Part shown: positions 28,459 through 36,900 of the stretch, in pieces
How the letters are laid out: each line of letters begins with the position of its first letter
Position numbering within the stretch: the first letter of the stretch is position 1
Assembly (NCBI RefSeq): GCF_009903625.1
Contig: NZ_CP047569.1
Location: forward strand, 330,001-394,000
Reading direction: 5' to 3'
From: Microbulbifer sp. ALW1
GTDB taxonomy: Bacteria; Pseudomonadota; Gammaproteobacteria; Pseudomonadales; Cellvibrionaceae
DNA: 64,000 nt
The notes under the pieces: model-generated
The model's input: the letters and a program-made list of their open reading frames with translations, nothing else
Told to the model about the DNA's origin: nothing
The model's database searches: none
Position numbers and translations under genes: made by a program

Positions 28459-30291
28459 TTAGCCATTACTGAAACTTCTGGCATTTTTCAGCTCCGAAAG
28501 CTGACTTTCGTAGGTGGTGGCGAACTCCTCTCCGAACAACCGGCGGTAGCAAGCCTCCGGGTCAGCAACAAGCCCGCGATACATCTCGACGAAATTTTCC
28601 CAGTTGCGTGCACTTTTACTACTGAATACACCGCCCTGTGATCCACTGCGCCGTTCGATATTGTCTGGGTTGAAGAACTTGAGCATGGCGTCATAGCCGG
28701 CACGCATTCCCGCCAACACCGCCACCTGGTGATCGGACAAATCATCGAAACTGTCACTCACCGCTTCGACCGGTGCCATAAAGGCGCCGTTACCGGCAAA
28801 CATCGCACCCAGCGCGTCGCGGGCAGTGGCGCTGAACTTCAGGGGATTGTTGGCCTCGGTCTGAATCATGGTGCGCTGCACCCGCAACTCATTTTTGATA
28901 CTGGTACGTGCACGCAGCAGGTCGATCAATCGCGACACTGTCTCCTCGACAATCTCTGCGGCCTGCTGATCCAGTTGCGGTAGCTGTTCCGCTGTAAGGT
29001 TCAAACCAAGCTTTGTCGCCAGCACGCCACTCGCGGGCACTGATTGGTGCAGCGGTTGCGGTTGCGGTTGCGGTTGCGGTTGCGGTTGCGGTTGCGGAGT
29101 TTGTGCTTCTACCGGCAGAGGAGAAAAGGCCTTGGAGGCGCCAGCAAAACTCTCGGCAGCCGGAGCATCAAAGCCCGGCGCACCCTGCACCTGCTCGCCG
29201 ACCATCGCGGACAGTGATTCCGCAAAAGGGTTGGGCTCAGCGGGTGCTGGCGTCGCGGCCAAAGCGGGTGCGGGTGCGACTACAGGCGGCACCGATATTT
29301 GTGCTTGCGGCTGTGCCGGCATCGGCTGCACTGCGCCTCCCTGGAATCCTGAATCCTGAAACCCCGAGTCCTGGAATCCCGAGCTTTGAAATCCAGAGTC
29401 CTGCAATCCCGAAGACTGGAATTCGGGAACAACCGGCGCTGGCGATAGAACCGGTTGTGGCTGTGCTTCAACCCGCGGTGCCGCTGAAAACTGCATTGCG
29501 TGGTTGTGTGCGGGCGCATGGTCCTGCTCACTCCCATCCTTCCACCAGGCTTCGTCATCGCTCCACTGGGACTGACCGGCGGATGGCATACCGCCTCCAC
29601 TGCCAAATCCGCCGCCCAATCCCGAGCCAAAATCGGTGCCGCTGCCCATGCCACCGACAAAGCCGGCAAGTGGATCCGCTGAGTTTCGGGCACTTGGGTT
29701 GGCATTCAGGGCCTGCAGCGGATCGACCGGCGCTTCCTGACCGAGGAAATCGTCCATCGAGTCCGCGGACGGTGAATTGGCCAGATATCCCCATTCGCCA
29801 CTGTGATTGTTATTGCCGCCGGCGCCGGGCTCCAGCCAGCTGTCCAGTTCCCTGGCTTCCTGGGCGCTCTGCATTTTTGCCGCCGCTGCCGGGCTAAACG
29901 TGGTGCGATCGGCATTTTCCAGAAAATCGGCACCACCCAGGCCTTTTGGCAATCCGCTTTCTGCTTCCGGTTGCCGAATCGCAACCTTCAGCTGGTAATC
30001 ACCCAGCGCGATGACGTCCCCATCATTGAGCGCGATACGATTGCCCTTGCCCAGAGGCTCGCCGGACTGGTTGTAGTAAGTGCCATTGGTACTCTGATCC
30101 ACCAGATGGTATTGATTGTTGGCAAATACAATTTCCGCGTGGCGCGACGAGACCACCCGCTGAGGGTCCGGCAATACCCAGTCATTGCTGTCAGCACGGC
30201 CCAGACTGCCGCCGCCAACTTTGAACAGCTTGGTATGTTTGAGCATGTTGGCGCCTTCGGGATCGGCAACCACAGAAAGCATTAAATCCAT
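28459..30291 (-). CDS. tagH: T6SS FHA-domain protein TagH (Fha)
   Basis: Predicted phosphothreonine reader that is activated when PpkA phosphorylates it. Residues about 15-105 form an FHA domain with canonical SLGR, SSRHAEI and QSTNGTYYN. A 300-residue disordered linker rich in Gly, Pro and Gln follows, including a QP dipeptide run and five DSGFQ-like pentapeptides. The C-terminal domain (about 435-600; LDQQAAEIVEETVSRLIDLL, KNELRVQRTMIQTEANNPLK) matches the family. The linker is encoded by simple repeats whose copy number could change in frame. Confidence 0.93.
   Translation of the reverse strand: MDLMLSVVADPEGANMLKHTKLFKVGGGSLGRADSNDWVLPDPQRVVSSRHAEIVFANNQYHLVDQSTNGTYYNQSGEPLGKGNRIALNDGDVIALGDYQLKVAIRQPEAESGLPKGLGGADFLENADRTTFSPAAAAKMQSAQEARELDSWLEPGAGGNNNHSGEWGYLANSPSADSMDDFLGQEAPVDPLQALNANPSARNSADPLAGFVGGMGSGTDFGSGLGGGFGSGGGMPSAGQSQWSDDEAWWKDGSEQDHAPAHNHAMQFSAAPRVEAQPQPVLSPAPVVPEFQSSGLQDSGFQSSGFQDSGFQDSGFQGGAVQPMPAQPQAQISVPPVVAPAPALAATPAPAEPNPFAESLSAMVGEQVQGAPGFDAPAAESFAGASKAFSPLPVEAQTPQPQPQPQPQPQPQPLHQSVPASGVLATKLGLNLTAEQLPQLDQQAAEIVEETVSRLIDLLRARTSIKNELRVQRTMIQTEANNPLKFSATARDALGAMFAGNGAFMAPVEAVSDSFDDLSDHQVAVLAGMRAGYDAMLKFFNPDNIERRSGSQGGVFSSKSARNWENFVEMYRGLVADPEACYRRLFGEEFATTYESQLSELKNARSFSNG
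29054..29095. repeat. GGTTGC hexanucleotide repeat, seven copies, in tagH
   Basis: Seven perfect tandem GGTTGC units encode the Gln-Pro run of the TagH linker. Six-base units keep the frame, so slippage would change linker length without killing the gene. Confidence 0.9.
29341..29420. repeat. 15-bp imperfect tandem repeat in tagH
   Basis: About five imperfect 15-base units (TCCTGGAATCCCGAG-like) encode repeated GFQDS/GFQSS pentapeptides in the TagH linker. The units stay in frame. Confidence 0.75.
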
Positions 30292-30355
30292 GTCACTCAG
30301 ACTCGCGCTATTTGGGTAAATGGAGCGGCACTGCCGCGGGCAGAAAAACGGATCT

Positions 30356-30400
30356 CAACACCAGGGTCCTCAACACCAAGGCCCTCAACACCAGGGCCCT
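30356..30400. repeat. Three 15-bp tandem repeats at the 3' end of the TssBC-fusion gene
   Basis: CAACACCAGGGTCCT (30356-30370), CAACACCAAGGCCCT (30371-30385) and CAACACCAGGGCCCT (30386-30400) differ at one or two positions. The third unit encodes the last residues (GPW-Cys) and the stop codon of the leftward gene, and the other two lie in the gap before tagH. Confidence 0.85.
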
Positions 30401-31926
30401 TTGAGCATCGCGCCGGAAAGCGACTGCAGCTTCGGCAGCAGTATTTCGTCACGTCCCTGCACGGATCTCAGGGTACTGATCCCCGCGGCCTGAAAGCGCG
30501 CGGCGCCACGATCCGTCATCAATGCTTCTGCACAGGGTGTCATCCACTGGCCCTGGGGCAAGTTCCGCAAGTGCAGCGGCAAATCCACAAACTGGTCCGC
30601 GGTTACCGGGCTCGCTTTTCCGTTGGTGACAAATTCACGACACAGGGAAAGTGCGAGCAAATAGGCACTATTGCCCCAGAGGTAATACTGGTGGCCAAGT
30701 TCCGGCGTCAATTCTTCAAACGCGAAATCTTCGGTGCGCGCCGTTTCGGCGCCATAGGGTAAACGCAGCATGAAGCGCGGCGCGGCCAGTGCCAGATGTT
30801 CGCACGCCGGATAGTCCCGCACTGCCTGCCAGCTTTCTGCGAAATCTTCGGCCAGTGGATAATGCCAGTCGTCGGGATCCATGGAGCCAGCAAGGCTGGT
30901 GCAGCCAGCCAGGCGACTGTCTCCACCCATTACCATCGCGCTGCCCGCGGCTTCTGCCATGGTGGCGAGGTCGATCAACATATGGAGATCGCGCTCTTCA
31001 TCGGCAATATAAAAATCCCCCACAATCAGGTTGTAGGGCTGGCTACCGGCAATTGCTTCCCGTGTTACCAGGCACTTAAACAACTGGGAATTTTCAAGAT
31101 CACTCTCGGCCTGCGCCAGGTCTGCGAGAATTTCAGCCTTGGTGATATCGATCAGGTGTAACTCCAGGCCGGGGTGATCTTCCAGCCGGCGCAACAGCAG
31201 GTGCAGGCTGCGCCAGCTGGCCTCCAGCTGACGAAAATCACTGTGGTGCATGATCTTGCGCATGGCCTCGGACGCTGCCTGAGCAACGGCCTGCAAGTAA
31301 ACATCCTGATTGGCATCCGGCTTTTGCTGCACATAGGGTGCGACGATATCTTTGATCAGCTGGTCGATCTGGCCACCCGCGCTTTCTCGCTGAAGCGCCT
31401 GGTAATGCTGGCCGGATAGAATCGCATCGAGCATGGACTGGGAAGAAGACTGCAAAGACGACTGCGCACTTGTGCCTGACGCAGCACCTGACAAAGGTCC
31501 CAAGTCCGGGCGCCACTGCTGAATTTCACTGGCTGCGCGATCAAATTCACTCGGGGTAAGCAGCTGCTTTTCCAATTCGATAAATTGACGAAACAGGGGC
31601 ACCCGGTTGTACAGGTAATCCGGGTGCAGGTCGTCAAACTCCATCAACCACAACGGATCATCCATTAGCGGAAGCTGCAGCCCAACCTGCATACGCTCAA
31701 AAAGCTGCTCAAAATTATCTTTGCGCAAGCGATAAGCCGGCCGCGAAGCAATGGATTCCGGTGCGCACTGCTGCCGACTGGCACGGCCACTGAAGTCGCC
31801 GAGTATTGCCACCTTCAAACTGGTACCGGCGTACTCTTTTGTGCGATCTCCCGCTTCCCGCGTATCGGCACCTTGCTTTAGGTCACCGAAAATTGCTGCA
31901 TTGGTATGCACGCTTGCCCGACTCAT
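30385..31926 (-). CDS. TssB-TssC fusion-like sheath-family protein
   Basis: 513 residues in two parts. Residues about 35-150 follow the TssB pattern (SLKVAILGDFSGRAS, then MEFDDLHPDYLYNRVPLFRQ). Residues about 195-510 follow TssC (FRQLEASWRSLHLLLRRLED, LFKCLVTREAIAGSQPYNLI, VGDFYIADEERDLHMLIDLA, FMLRLPYGAETARTEDFAFE, YYLWGNSAYLLALSLCREFV). The TssC C-terminus is shorter than in the sheath proteins. It may be a modified sheath component such as a cap, collar or regulator, but no function is established. Its ATG overlaps the upstream RAYT-like stop (ATGA). Confidence 0.8.
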   Translation of the reverse strand: MSRASVHTNAAIFGDLKQGADTREAGDRTKEYAGTSLKVAILGDFSGRASRQQCAPESIASRPAYRLRKDNFEQLFERMQVGLQLPLMDDPLWLMEFDDLHPDYLYNRVPLFRQFIELEKQLLTPSEFDRAASEIQQWRPDLGPLSGAASGTSAQSSLQSSSQSMLDAILSGQHYQALQRESAGGQIDQLIKDIVAPYVQQKPDANQDVYLQAVAQAASEAMRKIMHHSDFRQLEASWRSLHLLLRRLEDHPGLELHLIDITKAEILADLAQAESDLENSQLFKCLVTREAIAGSQPYNLIVGDFYIADEERDLHMLIDLATMAEAAGSAMVMGGDSRLAGCTSLAGSMDPDDWHYPLAEDFAESWQAVRDYPACEHLALAAPRFMLRLPYGAETARTEDFAFEELTPELGHQYYLWGNSAYLLALSLCREFVTNGKASPVTADQFVDLPLHLRNLPQGQWMTPCAEALMTDRGAARFQAAGISTLRSVQGRDEILLPKLQSLSGAMLKGPWC

Positions 31927-32786
31927 AGTCCGCTCTCCATGGTGACGTTATTTTCATCCTTGCTGCCGGAAGGCGGCATCTTGTCGCCGGTTCCCACAGT
32001 ATTCATTTCTTTTTCAATGACACGCTGGCTCAACGCATCCTGCCCCGCAGAGTCTTTCGAGGCTGCCGCCTGATTAGCGGCCTCTTTACTTGCTGACTTC
32101 GCTGTTTTGCGCGGGCGCCCGCGTTTTAGCGGCCTTACTCGCTGGTTTGCAATCTGCTCGATTTTGTCTTTGAACACATCCCCCCCGAGCACCTGCCCGA
32201 GTTTGATGGTCTCGGCAATATATTCCAACAATCGACGATCAAAGCGATAGCGGAACAGTTTTCGGTAGGCTTCCGCCCTTGCACGCGGAGTTTCTCCCAG
32301 CTCGCGGTAAAGGCGGTGATCGGTGATCACATCGCTGTCTTCGGTGCTCGCATGATGATTGAAACTGGACCATTGGTAGGCACCGAGAGAATCCGCAAGC
32401 CCCAGGTACAGCGGGCGCAGTTCCACATAGCGGTAACAGGTCAGCAGGTAGGCATCGGAATCGATCAGGCTCGACTTGTAGCGTCCAGCCCAGAGTGTTC
32501 CCGAGCGCCGGTAGCGGTGGTTTACAAACTGAACGTAACGCCGGCCGAGGGATTGCATCATTGAGGGAATGCCATCGGGCACCCGGGGTGTCGCAATAAT
32601 CTGCACCATATTTGGCAAAAGCACATAGGCGTGCACATCCACCCGATACTGATCCGCTGCATTGCGCAGGCTGCTCAGGTAAAACCGATAGTCTTCCTCA
32701 TCAAAGAAGCAGGGCAGGTTGTTATGCCCCACCTGGACAATATGTTGAGGAATATCAATCAGATTAAGTCTCGGAAGACGGGGCAT
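31923..32786 (-). CDS. RAYT (REP-associated tyrosine transposase)-like protein with lost HUH motif
   Basis: 287 residues. The first 210 match the Y1/IS200-type RAYT family: MPRLPRLNLIDIPQHIVQVG, NLPCFFDEEDYRFYLSSL, VHAYVLLPN, GRRYVQFVNHRYRRSGTLWA, GRYKSSLIDSDAYLLTCYRY. In active RAYTs the strand after PN reads H-x-H, the metal-binding HUH motif. Here residues 60-62 are Met-Val-Gln, so both histidines are gone while the probable catalytic tyrosine (Tyr113) remains. A Lys/Arg/Ala-rich tail with an AT-hook-like RGRPRK follows (about 228-233). The gene is promoter-proximal in the leftward T6SS operon and overlaps the next gene by four bases. A domesticated DNA-binding role is inferred. Confidence 0.85.
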   Translation of the reverse strand: MPRLPRLNLIDIPQHIVQVGHNNLPCFFDEEDYRFYLSSLRNAADQYRVDVHAYVLLPNMVQIIATPRVPDGIPSMMQSLGRRYVQFVNHRYRRSGTLWAGRYKSSLIDSDAYLLTCYRYVELRPLYLGLADSLGAYQWSSFNHHASTEDSDVITDHRLYRELGETPRARAEAYRKLFRYRFDRRLLEYIAETIKLGQVLGGDVFKDKIEQIANQRVRPLKRGRPRKTAKSASKEAANQAAASKDSAGQDALSQRVIEKEMNTVGTGDKMPPSGSKDENNVTMESGL

Positions 32787-32994
32787 CTTGCCAAAAATTC
32801 CTTTTTAAATTGCACAGCCGTACCAACTGCACATCCGTTTCATGGGAAGGGGTTGGCATTATTGCAAATGATCCAAAAAAAATTCAAACGTTAGGCGTTA
32901 GCAAGTTAACATTACCGAACTTAATCACCGGAATTTCGATCGCGAGAAGAACGGAATCTCGTATTAGACGACACAGCATGGAGTAGCGACTGAC
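32787..32994. promoter_or_regulatory. Divergent promoter region of the T6SS structural operon and pppA
   Basis: A 208-base gap between the leftward RAYT-like gene and rightward pppA. CGTACCAA lies at 32819-32826, 33 bases before the RAYT-like start, and matches the sites at 2800, 2971, 3012 and 20995. An A-rich tract lies at 32874-32886. No certain -10/-35 pair was identified. Confidence 0.55.
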
Positions 32995-33861
32995 ATGGAG
33001 CCCATCAGGCTGGCAGTCAATGGCCGTACCGATATAGGCCAAGTGCGCGAAGAAAACGAAGACAGCATTCACTGCTACAGCGACCCGGATCACCCGTTTG
33101 CCTACGTTGTGGTTGCCGATGGAATGGGCGGCTACAGCGGTGGCGCTACCGCCAGCAAAATTGCTGCTGAGACCCTTAAATTTCAGCTCGACAGCCTGCT
33201 CAACGCGACTTTCCTGGCCTGTTCACCGAACCAGCAACAACTGATGTTGCGCGCTGCGCTAGTGGATGCAATCGGTAGTGCCAACCGCAAAATCCTGGAA
33301 ACCAAACAAACCTGCCCCCAGTTTTCACACATGGGTACCACACTGGTGGTTGCCGTTATATGGCAGGATTTTTTAATCGTCGGTCATATTGGGGATTCAC
33401 GCGCCTACCTGTGGAATAACTACGGACTTCAGCGTCTCACCCGGGATCACAGTGTGGTTCAGGAAATGATTGATGCCGGCCAACTGACGCCACAACAGGC
33501 ACACTCGTCCCAAGTACGCAATCATATCACCCGGGCGCTAGGTGTTTCCGAGCAGGTGGAAGCAACCATCAACAGCTGGACGCTCAAGGAGAGCGCGCTT
33601 TTATTGCTCTGCAGCGATGGCCTGACCGAGTATCTCAACGACCATACCATCGAGCGAGTGCTGGCAACCTATAGACCCGCCCTTGAGAGTGTTTACCACT
33701 TTATCGACGATGCAAACCAGTGCGGTGGACGTGACAATATCAGCGCGGGCATTATCGAATACTGCTGTCGTTCTGATGCTGTGGCGGAATTCTCCGGCGA
33801 CCCCATAACACTAAAGCCAAAGCACAAGGACGATATTACGGTGCGGAAGCTCCAGCGCTAG
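32995..33861 (+). CDS. pppA: PP2C-type protein phosphatase (PppA/Stp1)
   Basis: Metal-dependent Ser/Thr phosphatase that should reverse PpkA action on TagH. The 288 residues contain all PP2C motifs: TDIGQVREENEDS, VVADGMGGYSGG, MGTTLVV, VGHIGDSRAYLW, the metal-binding LCSDGLTEYL and GGRDNISAGII. The protein is cytosolic with no membrane segment. It lies divergent from the structural operon and 62 bases before rhs. Confidence 0.94.
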   Translation: MEPIRLAVNGRTDIGQVREENEDSIHCYSDPDHPFAYVVVADGMGGYSGGATASKIAAETLKFQLDSLLNATFLACSPNQQQLMLRAALVDAIGSANRKILETKQTCPQFSHMGTTLVVAVIWQDFLIVGHIGDSRAYLWNNYGLQRLTRDHSVVQEMIDAGQLTPQQAHSSQVRNHITRALGVSEQVEATINSWTLKESALLLLCSDGLTEYLNDHTIERVLATYRPALESVYHFIDDANQCGGRDNISAGIIEYCCRSDAVAEFSGDPITLKPKHKDDITVRKLQR

Positions 33862-33923
33862 TCAGCAGTGGCCTCAAGGCATCATGGCCACCCATCAACA
33901 GTCTATTTTTGCGAGTAAGCGGC

Positions 33924-36900
33924 ATGACACCGGATCGTCTGGTCGATTTTATTCCTTCGATTCTCCGTGAAATCCATCCACCCAAAATGCCACAGGAATC
34001 TGGCAATGCAGTGGCCATCTGCCATTGGTTGAATAAGTACCAGCACCCAAATAGCACGCAAGCACCAACCGGTATTCAGTCACCTCTTTGGCCCCAGCCA
34101 CCGGCGGTCACCGCCTGCGACGATGCGCTCGCGCAGGCGCCGAATATTCCGCTGCTATTTTTACCTGCCGCACCGGTTCGCCTGTGCAATTATCCGGGGC
34201 ACAATGCTCGCGGCGACCTGCTGCCAAGCCTGTCCAACTGTCAGCTCGCTGCCGATCACGTTGTTGCCGCCAATGGTGAGCTGGCCTTTTCCCGGGTCGA
34301 TTTTGAGATACCTGGTCCATTCACCTTTCGCTGGCAACGCTATTTCCGTCAAAGCTTGGATACCGATGTCGGACTGGGCATTGGCTGGCGACACTCGCTC
34401 TGTGAATCCCTGCAATTACCCCAAGCCGGCAGTGAAAATAGCCACAAAGTCATACTGCACGATAGTGAAGGCCGTATCATTGCCTTTGATCTACCGGCGA
34501 TCGGTCACGGCTGTTTCAATCGTAGCGAACGCCTGTACCTCCTGCGCCAGAGCCTGCACAGCTTCCGCATTAGCAGCTTTAATCAGCCAGACAGAATTTT
34601 TCGGGCAGATGGCACCGGTAATACCGCACCCCTTTGCGAGATCCGCGATGCGTTCGGCAATACCCTTTCGGTGGATTATCACGAGGGCGTGCCCCAGAAA
34701 ATCGTGACTTCCTGGGGGCGTGTCCTTGAGTGCAACTATGAAGGCGGGCAGTTGCGAAGCATCAGCAACGCCCAGGCCGGCAACGACGCTCCCGCTCTTT
34801 GTAGTTACGAGTATGACGAACATAACAACCTGGTGAAGGCGAGCAGAGGAACCAGTTGGGAAGATTACCAGTACCAGGGCGAACAGCTCACTGGCTTACA
34901 GGGCCAGCCCACCGGCCAGCTCACCTTCGAATACGATAAAATTGACCGCTGCCATCGAGTTCGCCAGGGCTCACTGGAATTCCGATTGCAATGGCAATCT
35001 GCCAGGCGTCGCTGCACCCTTTCCTGCGACGATCTCCACTCCACTCTGTGGCAATTCGACACCCGTGGCGATCTGGTTCTGGAGCAGCAACAGGCGCGCA
35101 GTAAACGCTATCTGTACGATCACTACCGAAACCTGTGCCAAATCATTGATGCCGATGGACAGCGCCGCATTTTTCGCTACGACGAATTCGGTCGGTTATT
35201 GAGGAGTACGCTGAATGGTAATCACCATCGCTATATCTACGACAACCTCGGACGCCTGTTAGCCGCAGGGGTGATCGTTGCAACCGCGGTCAAAAATCGC
35301 GATTCACACACACAAAAATCGGCAACGGCGCGCTGGCAATTTCGCTATGAAGATCACCGGAACCCGGTCAGTATCTCTGATCCCGCTGGCAATCACTGGC
35401 TCTGCGATTACGATGAGCGCGGCCAGCTGCGCCAGCTAACCGATCCAGAAGGTGGCCGACTTATTCTGGACTGGGATGCGCAGTCGCAATTGCGCGCCCT
35501 GCAACGAGGTGAGCTCTCCATTTCCTGGAATTATGATCAGCAGGGAAACCTCACTCTGCGCGAGAGCAATCAGCAACCTCTTCAGCGCTGGGAATATTCT
35601 GCCGATGGAGCGCTTTGCAGCGCAGAAATCGGCACACAAAAACTTTGCATCAATCGCGATGAACTGCAGCGCCCCTGTGGAATTACACAAGAAAAACACA
35701 CGCTCCTGCAGTGGCAATACGACGATCGCAACCAGATAAGACACGTCCGCTTTTACAATGCGCCTCCCTGGGACCTGGAATACGACCCCCGGGGTCGCCT
35801 GCGGGAAATGCGTACCAATGAGCATATTTTTCACTGGCAATACGACCAATTTGGGCAGCTGGAGCGGTTCACACCCGGTGGCGAGCAGCAACGTGAGTGG
35901 CAATACGATCTCTGTGGGCGCGTCACCGAATTTCATGACAGTGACAACCACTGGTACCTGCAATACAGTGAATCCGGGCAGCTGGAAGAAATACGCAATA
36001 ACAGCGGGCAGTTCTGCCGTTTCCATTTCGACAGTTTTGGGCGCCTGTTACAGGCAGCGAACAATCACAGCAACCAACGATTTCGTTACGACAGTCGCAA
36101 TCGACTCCTCGCAGAGCACCACGATGTCAACGATGGCGAAAGCCTCAGTATCAATTACGAATTCGACCGCCGCGGCTGGCTGAAGTCGTCCGGCTCTGAA
36201 CACTTCAATACCGCGTTTACGTTCAGCGCGAGCGGCATGCTGTACGGTCTGGACAGTAATGGTCAGATGGTGCTCCGAATCGAATGCGAGGATGCGCAGC
36301 AGACCTGGAATTTTGGCCACAACCGTGTGAAAAAAGAGTATCAGTGTGGCAACCAGACAAAAATTTCACTGGGCGACTCTAACCAATGGCAACCCATTGC
36401 GCAGGGGTGGCAACTCCCTCGCCCCGCTGTTTATTTCCGCTCCAGCGGTGCTAACGGCTCAGTGGGCACTGAACAATCTGCAAGCGTATTTAAAAATAGC
36501 GAACAACTGGATTTACGCGGCAACATCATCAGCGAAGTCCGCAGTCAAGGTGATGGAGGCGCGCAAATACCGGAAACTTCCACAGCAACCGGCAAGCATC
36601 AGGGTCTTGAATACCATTATCAATACGATGGCTGGGGTCTGCTGCACAGCGCCGAGTGCGGTGACTTCAAAACCTATTTCCGCTACGACGCTTTCGGGCG
36701 ACGCCTCAGTAAAACCAGTACACACCGTCGCTCACGACGACAGCGGCGGCTAACCAGCCACTGGTCGGGCCTCGGACTCTGGAGTGAAAACGCCCAGCTC
36801 GACGGCAGTAACAACCGCATTCACTATCTGTTACACCCGCAAAGCGCGCTCCCCCTGGCGCGATTGAAAGATGAGGCTATTGCAAACTACTCTACGACTG

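Noticed and set aside
31923..32786. An active insertion sequence in the T6SS locus
   Set aside because: The HUH histidines are missing, no terminal repeats or target-site duplication are visible, and the gene is knit into the operon by an ATGA overlap.
34088..36753. Several 60-195-codon frames within rhs
   Set aside because: They lie in alternate frames of a long, clearly Rhs-type coding sequence; none has a start site or domain suggesting a hidden toxin or immunity gene.
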